41,400 nt of DNA from Catenaria anguillulae PL171 (lineage: Eukaryota > Blastocladiomycota > Blastocladiomycetes > Blastocladiales > Catenariaceae), in the NCBI GenBank assembly GCA_002102555.1, contig MCFL01000208.1:1-41400 (forward strand), in the 5' to 3' direction. The translations under genes were made by a program, and so were the position numbers. Under the pieces are notes generated by a model, which searched no databases, was not told the DNA's origin, and was given only the letters and a program-made list of their open reading frames with translations. This document shows positions 40,886 through 41,400 of the stretch, in pieces. The stretch's first letter is position 1; every line of letters starts with the position of its first letter.

Positions 40886-41400
40886 TCACATGCTCAATCC
40901 ATCATTGCCCGATCCGGATCCATTCGCGTTTGCATTCGCATTCGCAGCAGCCCCAGTCGTTGTAGGCGACCCACCCGCGCCATTGGACGGTGACGAAGAC
41001 GACCTCAACATTTCCTCCAAGTCCATCTGTTCCTCATAATCGCGGTATCCGGCACCTTCGACACCACGTGGCGGTTGCAGTTGCGGCGATCCAGATGCAC
41101 CTGGTGCTCCGGCCGTCCTTGTTTCACCCTGTGCCGTCGCCGCGCTGGTCCGCGTCTCGCCGCTCTGCTCTTGCGCCTGAGTGGGCTGGCGCTGCCTGGT
41201 CACGGCACTCGACCCCACGGGATTCGAAATCAGCGCCTGGCTTTCCGTCAACTTGCCTTGAATCGCGCCCATCAACCTGTCCTTTTCCCTTGTGGCGGCA
41301 TTGGTCGTGTCACGCACGTGCTTGATGTGCTTGTCAATGCACCATTGCGAGTGTGCGAGCACGTCGCGCACGTCGGAAAACGCAGCCGTGAGTTCGTTGA
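40886..41400 (-). CDS. hypothetical protein, C-terminal part, cut by window end
   Basis: The frame is open from the right edge of the window to TGA 40886-40888, giving the last 170 or so residues. The visible N-terminal part (NELTAAFSDVRDVLAHSQWC..IDKHIKHVRDTTNAATREKDR) is charged and helical, perhaps a coiled coil. The rest is disordered: Gln/Thr/Ala-rich, then YRDYEEQMDLEEMLRSSSS, then an alternating Asn-Ala run ending in Gly-Ser. I do not recognise the family. No ATG is seen in frame in the window, so the start lies beyond it. Confidence 0.6.
   Translation of the reverse strand, partial: NELTAAFSDVRDVLAHSQWCIDKHIKHVRDTTNAATREKDRLMGAIQGKLTESQALISNPVGSSAVTRQRQPTQAQEQSGETRTSAATAQGETRTAGAPGASGSPQLQPPRGVEGAGYRDYEEQMDLEEMLRSSSSPSNGAGGSPTTTGAAANANANANGSGSGNDGLSM

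Noticed and set aside
1-41400. Transposons, retroelements or integrated virus sequence
   Set aside because: No reverse transcriptase, transposase, integrase or terminal repeats were seen on either strand.

Overview
The window is nuclear DNA of a fungus, most likely an early-diverging zoosporic lineage; Blastocladiomycota is my best guess, from gene content only. The genes are dense and mostly carry short GT-AG introns of about 55-115 bp. Fungal markers (exomer ChAP, RMT2, ADE1-type SAICAR synthetase, GPI-type FAS1 and tyrosinase proteins) sit beside genes better known from animals (a PINCH-like five-LIM protein, a KIAA0930/DUF2045 protein, an Integrator subunit 7-like protein). I see no transposon, CRISPR array, rRNA or convincing tRNA. 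All family calls come from reading the protein sequences; no search was run.

Layout. 1-2063 (+) is the 3' part of an INTS7-like gene, converging on a KIAA0930-family gene (2279-3853, -). RPL9 (4534-5548, +) is followed by 1.2 kb without a gene, a GPI-type fasciclin protein (6749-7962, +), a Kelch protein (8265-9710, -) divergent from the purine gene for SAICAR synthetase (10050-11182, +), a telobox Myb protein (11642-13055, +), a secreted Cys-rich GPI-type protein (13247-14296, -), and another 1.2 kb without a gene. Next come a small orphan protein (15466-16091, +), the PINCH-like LIM protein (16187-17581, -), a ChAP/exomer protein (17966-20470, +), an unusually short RRP5 (20828-24279, -), and the divergent RMT2 (24642-25709, +).

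25960-30047 holds three tandem short-chain dehydrogenases with one intron at the same codon; the middle copy carries a 1-nt frameshift. 30404-33505 holds a tandem pair of uncharacterised proteins, each with a PPSY motif and two copies of one module. The right end carries a DsbA/FrnE-type thioredoxin-fold protein, an MTRFR-like mitochondrial release factor, a GPI-type tyrosinase with a Thr-rich stalk and four spaced EPxYGKR peptides, RPLP1 (acidic ribosomal protein P1), glycine-cleavage H protein, and a partial gene cut by the window end.

Links between genes: ribosome production and translation are represented by RPL9, RRP5, RMT2, RPLP1 and MTRFR, with RRP5 and RMT2 sharing one 362-bp divergent intergenic region. 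Cell-surface and secretory functions are represented by FAS1, the Cys-rich protein, tyrosinase and the ChAP exomer adaptor. Splice sites were placed by hand and most give clean in-frame proteins; the exceptions (INTS7-like 5' exons, KIAA0930-like 3' exons) are flagged.
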